A program made the position numbers and the translations under genes. From Winogradskya humida (GTDB lineage Bacteria; Actinomycetota; Actinomycetes; Mycobacteriales; Micromonosporaceae), in assembly GCF_016862215.1 (NCBI RefSeq), contig NZ_BOMN01000028.1:1-64000 (forward strand): a stretch of DNA of 64,000 nt, written 5' to 3'. This document shows positions 49,416 through 58,772 of the stretch, piece by piece. The stretch's first letter is position 1; each line of letters begins with the position of its first letter. A model generated the notes under the pieces. The model saw only the letters and a program-made list of their open reading frames with translations, made no database searches and had not been told where the DNA came from.

Positions 49416-49621
49416 GTGACGTACCGCCAGGACCTCTGGGAGATCGCCGCGGAGAACCACGGCATCGTCGGCGCAGACGCCTTCCTCGAAAGCGACACCG
49501 TGCTGGGCATGTTCGATCTGGCACTGGTCAATCCGCCCAGGACGAAGCCGAGATCGCCGACGCCGTAGCGAAGCGCAACCATCGTCTCGCCGAAACTGAG
49601 CCGCCCTCCCGTTTCGGCTGA
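49416..49621 (+). pseudogene. remnant of an AbiEi-like antitoxin or regulator gene
   Basis: GTG 49416 opens a 50-codon frame (MTYRQDLWEIAAENHGIVGA) whose start closely matches the conserved N-terminus of AbiEi-type antitoxins (yRqxLWeiAxxxhGivt). It then diverges and stops at 49566-49568. In another frame the tail DEAEIADAVAKRNHRLAETE runs to a stop at 49621. The gene looks internally deleted and frameshifted. No AbiEii toxin gene is adjacent. Region 49355-49415 is otherwise empty. Confidence 0.45.
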
Positions 49622-49635
49622 GTTCCGCCGACGCG

Positions 49636-50205
49636 TCAGAGCAGGTTGCCGTTGCAGGCCAGGCGGGCCTGGTCGTTCCATTGGGTGGCGTCGAGGGTGG
49701 CGGTGGTGGTGTGTTGCTGGTTGTCGTCGGTGCGGACGGCCAGGTGGACGGTGAGTTTTCTCAGGGGGAGGCCGGCGGCGCAGACGATGCGGATGTCGGC
49801 GTCGGCCTGGAGGGTTTCGCCGTGTTTGATCCAGCGTTGCTTTTCTACGCCTCGGATGGTCAGGCCGGGGCGGTCGACGCGGAGGTTGTGGACGTCGACC
49901 GGGAGGGGGCCGGCGTTGACGAGGGTGACTCGGCGGGTGAGGGCGGCGTCGGTGACGCGGTTGTTGACGACGATGGCGCCGACGCCGGCTTCGTAGGTTT
50001 GGGGGCCCGTGTCGGCGAGGACGAGGACCGAGATTTCGGCGTTGCGGGTTCGTTCGTGTTGCCACTCGTCCCAGGTGTGGGTGGCGGCTGCGCCCAGGAG
50101 GGTGCCGAGGGTGAGGACGGTGGCCGCGGCGAGCAGGGTGCGGGGGCGGTGGGTCGCGGGGGGCGGGCGGAGCTCGGCGGTGCGGTCCAGATCTATGTCA
50201 CCCAT
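49636..50205 (-). CDS. single-pass membrane protein with Ig-like outer domain
   Basis: The ~189-residue protein has a short cytoplasmic N-terminus, a TM helix (LLAAATVLTLGTLLGAAATH) and a beta-rich outer domain (ALTRRVTLVNAGPLPVDVHN, LRVDRPGLTIRGVEKQRWIK, LRKLTVHLAVRTDDN) like an immunoglobulin or DUF11-type fold. One Cys pair (VCAAG and LACNG) may form a disulfide. ATG at 50205 (MGDIDLDRT) is preferred over 50226. Function is unknown. Confidence 0.72.
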   Translation of the reverse strand: MGDIDLDRTAELRPPPATHRPRTLLAAATVLTLGTLLGAAATHTWDEWQHERTRNAEISVLVLADTGPQTYEAGVGAIVVNNRVTDAALTRRVTLVNAGPLPVDVHNLRVDRPGLTIRGVEKQRWIKHGETLQADADIRIVCAAGLPLRKLTVHLAVRTDDNQQHTTTATLDATQWNDQARLACNGNLL

Positions 50206-50250
50206 GGCATCTAGAACGTACGGCACCCGGGCGTGGTGATGGGTGGCGAG

Positions 50251-51276
50251 TCAGCGCTGGGTGGCGGCTCTTGCCGTGCTGCCTCGTACGACCAGTTTCG
50301 GGGTTTCGCTCTGGACGCTCTGGCGTGCTGACGGGTCGGCTATGGCTTTCAGCAGGACCTCCGCGACCTGGGCGCCGAGGGCGTACGTGTCGCGGGACAG
50401 GCAGGTGAGTTGTGGGTGGACGATGCGGGTCAGCACGGAGTCGTCGAACGAGACTATGGAGAGCTCGTGCGGGACCCGCACGCCCAGCTCCAGGGCCACG
50501 CCCAGGCCTGCCGCGGCCATCAGGTCGCTGTCGTAGATGATCGCGCTGGGTGGGTCGCGGCGGGACAGCAGGGTGCGGGTGGCCGCCGCGCCCTGGGCGT
50601 CACTGAAGTCGGTGGGGACCGAGACGCCGGCGTCGAGGCCGCGGGAGATCGCGTGGTCGCGCAGGGCCGCCATGCGCTGGGCGGTGTGCCGGTAGACGGG
50701 CGGGCCGGCGACGTGGGCGATGTGGCGGTGACCGAGGGCGGCCAGGTAGTCGACGATCGTGATCATGGCTTCGCTGTCGTCGGCCCAGACGCTCGGGAGG
50801 GCGCCGTCGAGGCGGGGGCCGAGGGTGACGGCGGGGATGTTCAGCTCGTCGATCACGGTCAGGCGCGGGTCGTCGACCTGGAGGTCGACCAGGACCAGGC
50901 CGTCGACGCGGTGCTCGGAGGACCAGTCGCGGTAGAGGGCGATCTCGGCGGTGGTGTCGCGGACGAGCTGCATCTGCACGGCGAACGAGCGCGCGGACAG
51001 CGTCTCCTGCATGCCGTAGAGGACCTGCGTGTAGAACTGCTCGGAGCCCAGCGTGTGGGGGTCGCGGGCGAGGACGAGGCCGACCGCTCCGGCCTGGGAG
51101 CCGCCGAGGGCGCGAGCGGCACGGTGTGGCCGCCAGTTCATCTCGCGGGCGACCTCGACGATGCGGGCGCGGGTCTGCTCGCTGACGCCGGGGCGGCCGT
51201 TGAGCGCGAACGACACCGCGCCGGGGGACACGCCGACCCGCTTGGCGATGTCCGCGATTGTCGGACGGTTTCCCAC
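50251..51276 (-). CDS. LacI-family transcriptional regulator
   Basis: The 341-residue product has the LacI helix-turn-helix and hinge (PTIADIAKRVGVSPGAVSFA, LNGRPGVSEQTRARIVEVAR) and a periplasmic-binding-protein-like effector domain (AVGLVLARDPH, SIVSFDDSVLTRIVHPQLTC). It is divergent from the sugar ABC transporter operon, with two operator-like palindromes in between. It probably represses that operon until a mannoside is bound. Confidence 0.95.
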   Translation of the reverse strand: MGNRPTIADIAKRVGVSPGAVSFALNGRPGVSEQTRARIVEVAREMNWRPHRAARALGGSQAGAVGLVLARDPHTLGSEQFYTQVLYGMQETLSARSFAVQMQLVRDTTAEIALYRDWSSEHRVDGLVLVDLQVDDPRLTVIDELNIPAVTLGPRLDGALPSVWADDSEAMITIVDYLAALGHRHIAHVAGPPVYRHTAQRMAALRDHAISRGLDAGVSVPTDFSDAQGAAATRTLLSRRDPPSAIIYDSDLMAAAGLGVALELGVRVPHELSIVSFDDSVLTRIVHPQLTCLSRDTYALGAQVAEVLLKAIADPSARQSVQSETPKLVVRGSTARAATQR

Positions 51277-51290
51277 GGCACTTCCCAGGA

Positions 51291-51363
51291 GCTATAGCGG
51301 TTTAGAGGGCGACCTTAACGCCGTACACCACTGATGTCTATCCATTGACTATATCGCTTTAGT
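51291..51363. promoter_or_regulatory. two LacI-type operators and transporter promoter
   Basis: GCTATAGCGGTTTAGA (51291-51306) and ACTATATCGCTTTAGT (51348-51363) are imperfect palindromes with a central CG and the shared half-site CTAwAkC, the usual LacI-family form. The second overlaps a -35 TTGACT (51345-51350) of the transporter operon. The first lies 15-30 bp from the regulator start, suited to autorepression. Confidence 0.68.
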
Positions 51364-51454
51364 TGCTCACGATGGCCCAACACCGACGTTTGGACAGCGC
51401 CCGCTCCCGGGGCCGCCGCTGGACGCCGACTCAAGGCAACCAGGAGCTGTAACC

Positions 51455-52714
51455 ATGCGAATCAGAAGAGCGTCCGTCGCCGCGCTGGCGGTGCTGACCC
51501 TGGGTCTCACCGCTTGCGGTGGCGAGGACAGCAGCGAGGACAGCGGGAAGATCGAGGGCAAGGTGACCCTGCAGACCTGGGCCCTGACCCCGAAGTTCAC
51601 CGACTATCTCAACGAGGTCATCGCCGGTTTCAAGGCGAAGTACCCCGGCACCGACGTGCAGCTGCTCGACCAGCCCGGCGACGGATACTCCGACAAGGTG
51701 CTCTCCCAGGCGGCCTCCAACTCGCTGCCCGACGTCGTGAACCTCCCGCCCGACTTCGCCCTGCCGCTCGCCCAGCAGGACCTGCTCGTCGACGTCAGCA
51801 AGGGCGGCGCCGACCTCAGCGCCACCTACGTGCAGGGCTCGATCGACGCGTACAAGTTCAAGGGCACCGACGGTGTGTACGGCTACCCGTGGTACCTCAA
51901 CACCGACCTCGACTACTGGAACAAGGACAAGTTCGCCAAGTGCGGGCTGGACGCGACCAAGCCGCCGGCCACCACGCAGGAGCTGTTCGCCCAGGCCAAG
52001 GTCATGCACGATGCCTGCCCCGACGAGTTCCTGATGAGCCGCAAGCCGACCATCGTGGACTTCACGCTGGCCGGCATCCCGATCCTGAGCGAGGACGGCA
52101 AGAAGTTCGTCTTCAACACCGATCAGGCCGCCGCGCTCGTCGACCAGTACCGGGACGCGTTCAAGGCGGGTTACATGCCGCCGACCATGCTGAACAGCGA
52201 CTACCTCGGCAACTCGAAGCTGTTCACCGAGGCCAAGGTCGCCTGGTCGACCGGCGGCGCGACCAGCCTCAACGACTTCCAGACGGACAACCCCTCGCTC
52301 AAGGGCAAGATCGCGGTCAGCAATGCGCTCGACACCCCGCCGCTGTTCGTGCAGGGTCTCAGCGTCTCCAAGAAGAGCAAGAACCTCGCCACGGCACGAG
52401 CGCTCGCCGAGTGGGTCACCAACGCCGACAATCAGAACAAGTTCGGCCACATCGTCAACGTCTTCCCGTCGACCACGGCGTCGGCCTCGGACGCGTACTT
52501 CTCGAAGGATGACGGCACCGAGATCGGCAAGGCGCGGGTGCTCGCGTTCGAGGAGCTCAAGACGGCGAAGAACCTGCAGCCGTACGAGGTCAACTCCGCC
52601 ATGCAGACGATCCTCGACCAGCAGATCGCGCTCGCGGTCAAGGGTGACACGACGAGCAAGCAGGCGCTGGACGACGCCGTCACCAAGCTGAACCAGATGC
52701 TGGCGCGTCAGTAG
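51455..52714 (+). CDS. sugar ABC transporter substrate-binding lipoprotein
   Basis: The 419-residue product is a type 1 extracellular solute-binding protein. It has a lipoprotein signal (VAALAVLTLGLTACGG, lipobox LTAC), KVTLQTWALTPKFTDYLNEV, LLDQPGDGYSDKVLSQAASN, DVVNLPPDFALPLA and YGYPWYLNTDLDYWNKDKFA. It delivers an oligosaccharide to the two permeases encoded next. ATG at 51455 follows CAGGAG by 9 nt. Neighbouring GH38 and GH-A enzymes suggest mannosides as ligand. Confidence 0.94.
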   Translation: MRIRRASVAALAVLTLGLTACGGEDSSEDSGKIEGKVTLQTWALTPKFTDYLNEVIAGFKAKYPGTDVQLLDQPGDGYSDKVLSQAASNSLPDVVNLPPDFALPLAQQDLLVDVSKGGADLSATYVQGSIDAYKFKGTDGVYGYPWYLNTDLDYWNKDKFAKCGLDATKPPATTQELFAQAKVMHDACPDEFLMSRKPTIVDFTLAGIPILSEDGKKFVFNTDQAAALVDQYRDAFKAGYMPPTMLNSDYLGNSKLFTEAKVAWSTGGATSLNDFQTDNPSLKGKIAVSNALDTPPLFVQGLSVSKKSKNLATARALAEWVTNADNQNKFGHIVNVFPSTTASASDAYFSKDDGTEIGKARVLAFEELKTAKNLQPYEVNSAMQTILDQQIALAVKGDTTSKQALDDAVTKLNQMLARQ

Positions 52715-52719
52715 AAACC

Positions 52720-53598
52720 GTGAAAGCACACCGCTGGTTCACCCCGTGGGTGCTGGTGCTGCCCGCCCTGCTCTGGCTGGGCGGGTTCAGCCTCTGGCCC
52801 TCGATCAACACGCTGCGGCTGTCGTTCACCGACGCCAAGCCGCTCGGTGGTGGCGCCGACTTCGTCGGGTTGCGCAACTACACCGACCTGCTCAACGACA
52901 GCCAGGTCTGGGACGCGTTGCTCAACAGCGTCGTCTACATGGCGATCTGCCTGCCGCTGCTCACCGCGCTGCCGTTGCTCATCGCGATCCTGGTGGAGAA
53001 GCCACTGCGCGGGATCGCGTTCTTCCGGACCGCGTTCTACACACCCGTCATCGCCTCGGCCGTCGTGGTCGGTCTCATCTGGACCTGGCTGCTCGACGAC
53101 CGCGGCTTCATCAACAACGTCTCCCAGCGGCTGCACGTGATCCAGGAACCGCTGCCGTTCCTCACCGATCGCTGGCTGGTCATCATCAGCGCGGTCAGCC
53201 TCACGGTCTGGAAGGGGCTCGGCTACTACATGATCGTCTACCTGGCCGCGCTCGGGAACGTGCGCCAGGACCTGCACGAGGCGGCGATGATGGACGGCGC
53301 CGGCCCGATCCGGCGGTTCTGGAGCGTCACCGTTCCGGCCGTACGCAGCACGATCTTCCTGGTCTCGATCCTGGTCTGCGTCGCCGCGCTGCGGGTCTTC
53401 TCCGAGCTCTACATCCTGACCGGCGGCAAGGGCGGTCCCGGCGGGCAGGACTCGTCGCTGGTCATGCTGATCCAGCAGTACGCCCGTGGCTTCTACGGCG
53501 ACCTCGGCTACGCGTCCGCGCTCAGCGTCCTGCTGTTCGTGGTCACGCTCATCCCGATGGTCGTGCTGGCCCGGATCAACAGCAGGGCGGACCGATGA
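52720..53598 (+). CDS. sugar ABC transporter permease (MalF-like)
   Basis: The 292-residue protein has six TM segments and the EAA loop GNVRQDLHEAAMMDGAGPIRR that docks the ATPase. N-terminal FTPWVLVLPALLWLGGFSLW is the first helix. GTG at 52720 is 5 nt after the binding-protein stop, and the stop overlaps the second permease start as ATGA. Confidence 0.94.
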   Translation: MKAHRWFTPWVLVLPALLWLGGFSLWPSINTLRLSFTDAKPLGGGADFVGLRNYTDLLNDSQVWDALLNSVVYMAICLPLLTALPLLIAILVEKPLRGIAFFRTAFYTPVIASAVVVGLIWTWLLDDRGFINNVSQRLHVIQEPLPFLTDRWLVIISAVSLTVWKGLGYYMIVYLAALGNVRQDLHEAAMMDGAGPIRRFWSVTVPAVRSTIFLVSILVCVAALRVFSELYILTGGKGGPGGQDSSLVMLIQQYARGFYGDLGYASALSVLLFVVTLIPMVVLARINSRADR

Positions 53599-54410
53599 AA
53601 ATCAAGATTCTGCGGTACGCCCTCCTGCTGTTCGTCCTGCTCATCACCGTAGGACCGTTCCTGTGGGAGCTGTCCACGTCGTTGAAGAGCGGCTCGGAGG
53701 ACATCTACACCTCGACCCCGAACCTGCTCCCCCAGCACCCGACGCTCGACAACTACAGCCGGGTGGCCGACGCGATCCCGGTGTTCCGCTACATCGGCAA
53801 TTCGCTGATCGTGGCGGCGCTGGTGGTCGGGGGCAACATCGTGTTCTCGACGCTGGCCGGTTTCGCGATCGCGCGGCTGAAGTTCCGCGGGCGGGGCGTC
53901 GTGCTCGCGCTGTTCCTGGCGACCCTCGTGCTGCCCGGTGAGGTCACGATCATTTCGCAGTTCGTCACCGTACGCGACCTGGGGCTGGCCGACAGCCTGA
54001 TCGGCGTGGCGCTCCCGATGATGATCGCCGCGCTGAACGTGCTGCTGCTCTACAACGCGTTCCGGGCGTTGCCGGAGGACATCGACCAGGCCGCGATCGT
54101 GGACGGCGCGAACGTGTGGCAACGGCTGACCCGGGTCTCGCTGCCGGCGGTCCGGGGCACCATCGCGGTCGTCGCGATCTTCTCGTTCATCGCCGCGTGG
54201 GACGACTTCCTCTGGCCGCTGATCGTGCTGACCTCGCCGGACAAGTTCACGCTGACCGTCGGGCTGCAGTACCTCTCGGGCACGTTCGCCAAGGATCAGC
54301 GGCTCGTCGCGGCGGGCACGATGATCGCCTTCCTGCCGATCGCGCTGTTCTTCGCGCTGCTGCAGCGCTACTTCTTCAAGGGAGTCGAAGAAGGCGGAGT
54401 AAAAGGCTGA
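53595..54410 (+). CDS. sugar ABC transporter permease (MalG-like)
   Basis: The 271-residue protein has six TM segments and an EAA-type loop PEDIDQAAIVDGANVWQR, with DQAA in place of EAA as in many MalG homologues. No ATPase gene is present in the operon; actinobacterial sugar importers usually share one MsiK-type ATPase encoded elsewhere. Confidence 0.94.
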   Translation: MKIKILRYALLLFVLLITVGPFLWELSTSLKSGSEDIYTSTPNLLPQHPTLDNYSRVADAIPVFRYIGNSLIVAALVVGGNIVFSTLAGFAIARLKFRGRGVVLALFLATLVLPGEVTIISQFVTVRDLGLADSLIGVALPMMIAALNVLLLYNAFRALPEDIDQAAIVDGANVWQRLTRVSLPAVRGTIAVVAIFSFIAAWDDFLWPLIVLTSPDKFTLTVGLQYLSGTFAKDQRLVAAGTMIAFLPIALFFALLQRYFFKGVEEGGVKG

Positions 54411-54425
54411 GATCGGTCCGCCTTT

Positions 54426-55619
54426 ATGAGTAGAAAGCACACTATGAGATTTGGCGTCAACTACACCCCGTCCACGGGCTGGTTCCACAGCTGGCTCGAC
54501 TTCGAGCCCGACGACGTGCGGAGGGACTTCGCCGCGATCGCGTCCCTCGGCGTGGACCATGTCCGCGTGCTCCCGCTGTGGCCGCTGATCCAGCCCAACC
54601 GGGGCCTGATCCGGCCGCGGGGGCTGCGTGACGTGGCGACGGTCGTCGACATCGCCGCCGAGTTCGGGCTCGACGTCAACGTCGACGCGTTGCAGGGCCA
54701 CCTCTCCAGCTTCGACTTCGTACCGTCGTGGCTGGAGAGCTGGCACCGCCGCAACATGTTCACCGACCCGGAGGTCGTGGACTCGACCGCGGACTACGTG
54801 AAGGCGCTGGCGGAGGCCGTCGCCGACCGGCCCAACCTGCTCGGCTTCACGCTCGGCAACGAGGTCAACCAGTTCGCCGCTGCCCCGCACCCGACGCCGC
54901 ACCCGATCACGCCGGCCGAGGGCGACGCGTGGCTGAGCCGGCTGATCGAGGCGGCACGGGAAGGCCTGGGGACCAGCAACGCGCTGGTCACCCATGCCAT
55001 GTACGACGCCGCCTGGTACGACGACACCCAGCCGTTCGGCCCGCGGCACGCCGTCGACCACGGTGACGCCACGATCGTGCACTCGTGGGTCTTCAACGGC
55101 ACGGCCCAGGCGTACGGCGGCCTCGGCGCGGGCTCGGTCCGGCACGCCGAATACCTGACCCGGCTCGCCGCCGCCTGGCACACCGATCCCGCCCGCCCGG
55201 TGTGGTTGCAGGAGGTCGGCGCCCCCACCAATGTGATGGACGTGCAGGACACCCCCGGCTTCCTCGAGCAGACCCTGCGGCACGTCGCGAAGGTCGAGGG
55301 CCTCTACGGCATCACGTGGTGGTGCTCGCACGACGTGTCCCGCAGCCTGCTCGACTTCCCGGCCCTGGAGTACGACCTCGGCCTGTTCACCGCCGACGGC
55401 GCGATCAAGCCGACCGGTGAGCGCTTCAAGGCCATGATCGCGGAGCTGGCCAAGGCGGCCCCCGAGCCCGTTACCGAGACGCTCGTGCTGGACGACACCG
55501 TGCCGGGCTACCGCGCGGCGACGTCCCCCAGCGGTGATTTCAGCCGCGCGTGGCTGGCCGCGACCCCCGCGGACGGCCCCGGACCCAAGATCGCGCTCGC
55601 CTCCCAAGCAGTCAACTAG
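54426..55619 (+). CDS. clan GH-A glycoside hydrolase (GH5-like)
   Basis: The 397-residue product is a (beta/alpha)8 glycosidase: FGVNYTPSTGWFHSWLDFEP, VDHVRVLPLWPLIQPNRGLI, acid/base Glu in LLGFTLGNEVNQFA, nucleophile Glu in PVWLQEVGAPTNV and ITWWCSHDVSRS. There is no signal peptide, so it works in the cytoplasm on imported oligosaccharide. The clan includes beta-mannosidases and endo-mannanases. ATG 54426 is used; ATG 54444 (MRFGVNYTP) is possible, with AGAAAG 7 nt upstream. Confidence 0.88.
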   Translation: MSRKHTMRFGVNYTPSTGWFHSWLDFEPDDVRRDFAAIASLGVDHVRVLPLWPLIQPNRGLIRPRGLRDVATVVDIAAEFGLDVNVDALQGHLSSFDFVPSWLESWHRRNMFTDPEVVDSTADYVKALAEAVADRPNLLGFTLGNEVNQFAAAPHPTPHPITPAEGDAWLSRLIEAAREGLGTSNALVTHAMYDAAWYDDTQPFGPRHAVDHGDATIVHSWVFNGTAQAYGGLGAGSVRHAEYLTRLAAAWHTDPARPVWLQEVGAPTNVMDVQDTPGFLEQTLRHVAKVEGLYGITWWCSHDVSRSLLDFPALEYDLGLFTADGAIKPTGERFKAMIAELAKAAPEPVTETLVLDDTVPGYRAATSPSGDFSRAWLAATPADGPGPKIALASQAVN

Positions 55620-55630
55620 AAAGGCCCCCC

Positions 55631-58600
55631 GTGCACGACGACATCCCGTTGACCGTAGGACGCGCGACCCGTGTCCTGGCCGAACGCATCCTGCCCGCCG
55701 TGCACCCCGAACGGGTGCCCCTGGAGGTCACCGTGCACGCCCTGCCGGGCGAGCCGATCCCCGCGGCCGAGGGCCTCGCGCTGGACTACGAGCCGTACGA
55801 GGTCGGCACCCCGTGGGGCCCCGCCTGGAGCACGACCTGGTTCCACCTGCGCGCGGCGGTCCCGCCGGAGTGGGCCGGGCGCCGCGTGGAGGCCCTCATC
55901 GACCTGGGCTTCGACGTCAACATGCCGGGCTTCCAGTGCGAGGCGCTGGTCTACCGCCCGGACGGCACCCCGGTGAAGTCGATCAACCCGCGCAACCAGT
56001 GGGTCCCGGTCACCGGGGAGATCGCCGACCTCTACCTGGAGGCGGCGGCCAACCCGGTGCTGCTCGACTATCACCCGTTCCTGCCCACGCAGGAGGGCGA
56101 CATCAAGACCTCGTCGCCGCGCCCGCTCTACACGACCCGGCGGATGGATCTCGCGCCGATCAACGACGACGTGTACGAGCTCGCCCTCGACATCGACGTC
56201 CTGCTCGATCTCCAGGCGCAGCTCCCCGAGTCGGGCCCGCGCCGGATGCGCGTGCTGCAGGCCCTGGACAACGCGCTCGACGTGCTCGACCTGCAGGACA
56301 TCCCCGGCACGGCCGCCGCCTCCCGCGCCGAGCTACGTGACGTGCTCGACTCCCCCGCCGAGGCCAGCGCGCATCAGATCGCCGCGGTGGGCCACGCGCA
56401 CATCGACTCGGCGTGGCTCTGGCCGCTGCGGGAGACGATCCGCAAGGTCGCGCGTACGGCGTCGAGCATGACCGAGCTGATCGACGACGACCCCGACTTC
56501 CGGTTCGGCATGTCGAGCGCCCAGCAGTACGCGTGGCTCAAGGAACACCGCCCCGAGGTCTACCAGCGCGTGGTGAAAGCGGTGCAGGAAGGCCGTTTCA
56601 TCCCGCTCGGGGGCATGTGGGTCGAGAGCGACACGGTGATGCCCACGGGCGAGTCACTGGTCCGGCAGTTCTCCTACGGCCAGCGCTTCTTCCGCGAGGA
56701 ATTCGGTGTCGAGTGTCAGGGCGTGTGGTTGCCCGACAGCTTCGGTTACTCCCCCGCGTTGCCGCAGCTGATCCGCCGGGCCGGCTTCAAGTGGTTCTTC
56801 ACGCAGAAGATCTCGTGGAACCAGGTGAACAAGTTCCCGCACCACACCTTCCTCTGGGAGGGCATCGACGGCTCCCGGGTCTTCACCCACTTCCCGCCGA
56901 TGGACACCTACAACTCCCAGCTCTCCGGTGCGGAACTGGCCCGTGCGACCAGACAGTTCCGGGAGAACCGTACGGCGACCAGCTCCATCGCCCCGGTCGG
57001 CTGGGGTGACGGCGGTGGCGGCACCACGCGCGAGATGGCCGGCCGCGCCCGTCGCCTCGCCGACCTGGAAGGCAGCGCACAGGTCAGCTGGAAGCACCCG
57101 GACGACTTCTTCGCCGAGGCGGCCGCCGAGCTCCCGCATCCCCCGGTCTGGGTCGGCGAGCTCTACCTCGAACTGCACCGCGCAACCCTGACCAGCCAGC
57201 ACAAGACCAAGCAGGGCAACCGCCGCAGCGAGCACCTGCTGATCGAGGCCGAGCTCTGGGCAGCCACGGCCGCGGTGCGCGCGGGCTTCGATTACCCGTA
57301 CGCCGAGCTCGACAAGCTGTGGCAGGACGTGTTGCTGCACCAGTTCCACGACATCCTGCCCGGCACCTCGATCGCGTGGGTGCACCGCGAGGCCGTGGCG
57401 ACGTACAAGCGGATCTGCGATTCGGCCCAGGAGATCACTCAGGCCGCACTGGCCACACTGGCCGGGGATGGCGCCGGAAGCCTCGTCTTCAACGCGGCTC
57501 CCTTCGCGCGCGACGGCATCCCGGCACTGGGCGCGGGCACACCTGTTGTTGACGCCGGCCAGGTCACGGCGACGCCGAGTGCGGGCGGCTACGTGCTGGA
57601 CAACGGCATCGTCTCCGTGACGATCTCCGCCGAGGGTCTGATCACGTCGGCGATCGACCTGGCCACCGGGCGCGACGCGATCGCCCCGGGTCAGGCCGGC
57701 AACCTGCTGCAACTGCACCAGGACTTCCCGAACATGTGGGACGCCTGGGACGTTGACCGTTTCTACCGCAACCGCGTGACCGACCTGCGCGAGGTCGAGA
57801 ACATGACGATCGAACAGGGCGCTTTCGGCGTACGCGTAAAGCTCGATCGGTCTTTCTCCAAGTCCCGCATCAGCCAGGTCCTGTCGCTGGCACCCGGCAG
57901 CCGGACCCTGCACGTGAGCCAGGACGCCGACTGGAACGAGACCGAGAAGTTCCTGAAGGTGGCGTTCCCGTTCGACATCCGCGCCGAGCACGTGGCCGCG
58001 GAGACCCAGTTCGGCTATCAGAAACGCGTGACGCACACGAACACCAGCTGGGAGGCGGCGAAGTTCGAGGCCTCCATGCACCGATTCGTCCAGATCGAGG
58101 ACTCCGGTTTCGGCGCGGCACTGATCACGGACTCGACGTACGGCTACGACCTGACCCGGGACTCCACGCCGGAGCACGGCATCACCACCACCGTGCGCCT
58201 CTCCCTGCTCAGGGCTCCCCGCTTCCCCGACCCGCAGACCGACCAGGGCCCGCAGACCGCGGCGTTCGGGCTGGTCATCGGCGCGGACCTCGCCACGGCG
58301 ACGGCGGAAGGCATCGCGCTCAACCTGCCCGCCCGCACCTCAACTCCGCCGACTGATAGTCCAGGCTTGGGTAGCGGCACGGCTCAGGGGGTGGAGCCGT
58401 TGGTGTCGCTGGCGAGCGAGGGACTGCTCATCTCCAGCGTCAAACTGGCCGACGATCGCAGCGGCGACCTCATCGTGCGGATCTACGAATCACTCGGGAA
58501 CCGGGCGAACGGGACGCTGACCGTCAACTTCCCGGTCACCACGACGACCGAGGTCAGCCTGCTCGAACGTCCGGTGGGTGGCTCTTCGGAGGGAGCCAGC

Positions 58601-58654
58601 ATCCCGCTGTCCCTGACCCCCTTCGAGGTACGGACACTGCGGCTGGCGCGCTGA
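55631..58654 (+). CDS. alpha-mannosidase, GH38
   Basis: The 1007-residue product has an N-terminal domain, then the GH38 catalytic barrel: zinc motif VGHAHIDSAWLWPLRET near 258-275, GMWVESDTVMPTGESLV, nucleophile Asp in GVWLPDSFGYSPALPQL, FHDILPGTSI and the large C-terminal beta domains. It removes alpha-linked mannose from oligosaccharides, with no signal peptide, so in the cytoplasm. GTG at 55631 follows AGAAAGG by 6 nt, 11 bp after the GH-A gene. Last gene of the operon. Confidence 0.95.
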   Translation: MHDDIPLTVGRATRVLAERILPAVHPERVPLEVTVHALPGEPIPAAEGLALDYEPYEVGTPWGPAWSTTWFHLRAAVPPEWAGRRVEALIDLGFDVNMPGFQCEALVYRPDGTPVKSINPRNQWVPVTGEIADLYLEAAANPVLLDYHPFLPTQEGDIKTSSPRPLYTTRRMDLAPINDDVYELALDIDVLLDLQAQLPESGPRRMRVLQALDNALDVLDLQDIPGTAAASRAELRDVLDSPAEASAHQIAAVGHAHIDSAWLWPLRETIRKVARTASSMTELIDDDPDFRFGMSSAQQYAWLKEHRPEVYQRVVKAVQEGRFIPLGGMWVESDTVMPTGESLVRQFSYGQRFFREEFGVECQGVWLPDSFGYSPALPQLIRRAGFKWFFTQKISWNQVNKFPHHTFLWEGIDGSRVFTHFPPMDTYNSQLSGAELARATRQFRENRTATSSIAPVGWGDGGGGTTREMAGRARRLADLEGSAQVSWKHPDDFFAEAAAELPHPPVWVGELYLELHRATLTSQHKTKQGNRRSEHLLIEAELWAATAAVRAGFDYPYAELDKLWQDVLLHQFHDILPGTSIAWVHREAVATYKRICDSAQEITQAALATLAGDGAGSLVFNAAPFARDGIPALGAGTPVVDAGQVTATPSAGGYVLDNGIVSVTISAEGLITSAIDLATGRDAIAPGQAGNLLQLHQDFPNMWDAWDVDRFYRNRVTDLREVENMTIEQGAFGVRVKLDRSFSKSRISQVLSLAPGSRTLHVSQDADWNETEKFLKVAFPFDIRAEHVAAETQFGYQKRVTHTNTSWEAAKFEASMHRFVQIEDSGFGAALITDSTYGYDLTRDSTPEHGITTTVRLSLLRAPRFPDPQTDQGPQTAAFGLVIGADLATATAEGIALNLPARTSTPPTDSPGLGSGTAQGVEPLVSLASEGLLISSVKLADDRSGDLIVRIYESLGNRANGTLTVNFPVTTTTEVSLLERPVGGSSEGASIPLSLTPFEVRTLRLAR

Positions 58655-58723
58655 CACAACCGTTCTGCACCCGCAGCATCAGCACTGAGTAACCGAAGGG
58701 CAACCCAAAGCATTGCGCCAGAG

Positions 58724-58772
58724 TTGAAGGTGGATTGAGATTGGCTTGAGGAACCGGGCCGAAGTAGGCGGC
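58724..58772 (+). promoter_or_regulatory. triple TTGA repeat before truncated GT2 gene
   Basis: TTGAAG (58724-58729), TTGAGA (58735-58740) and TTGAGG (58746-58751) follow an exact 11-nt pitch, with a weaker TTGCGC at 58713. Exactly 21 nt separate the last repeat from the ATG at 58773. The same arrangement, with the same 21-nt distance, precedes the GT2 gene at 63613. Confidence 0.6.
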
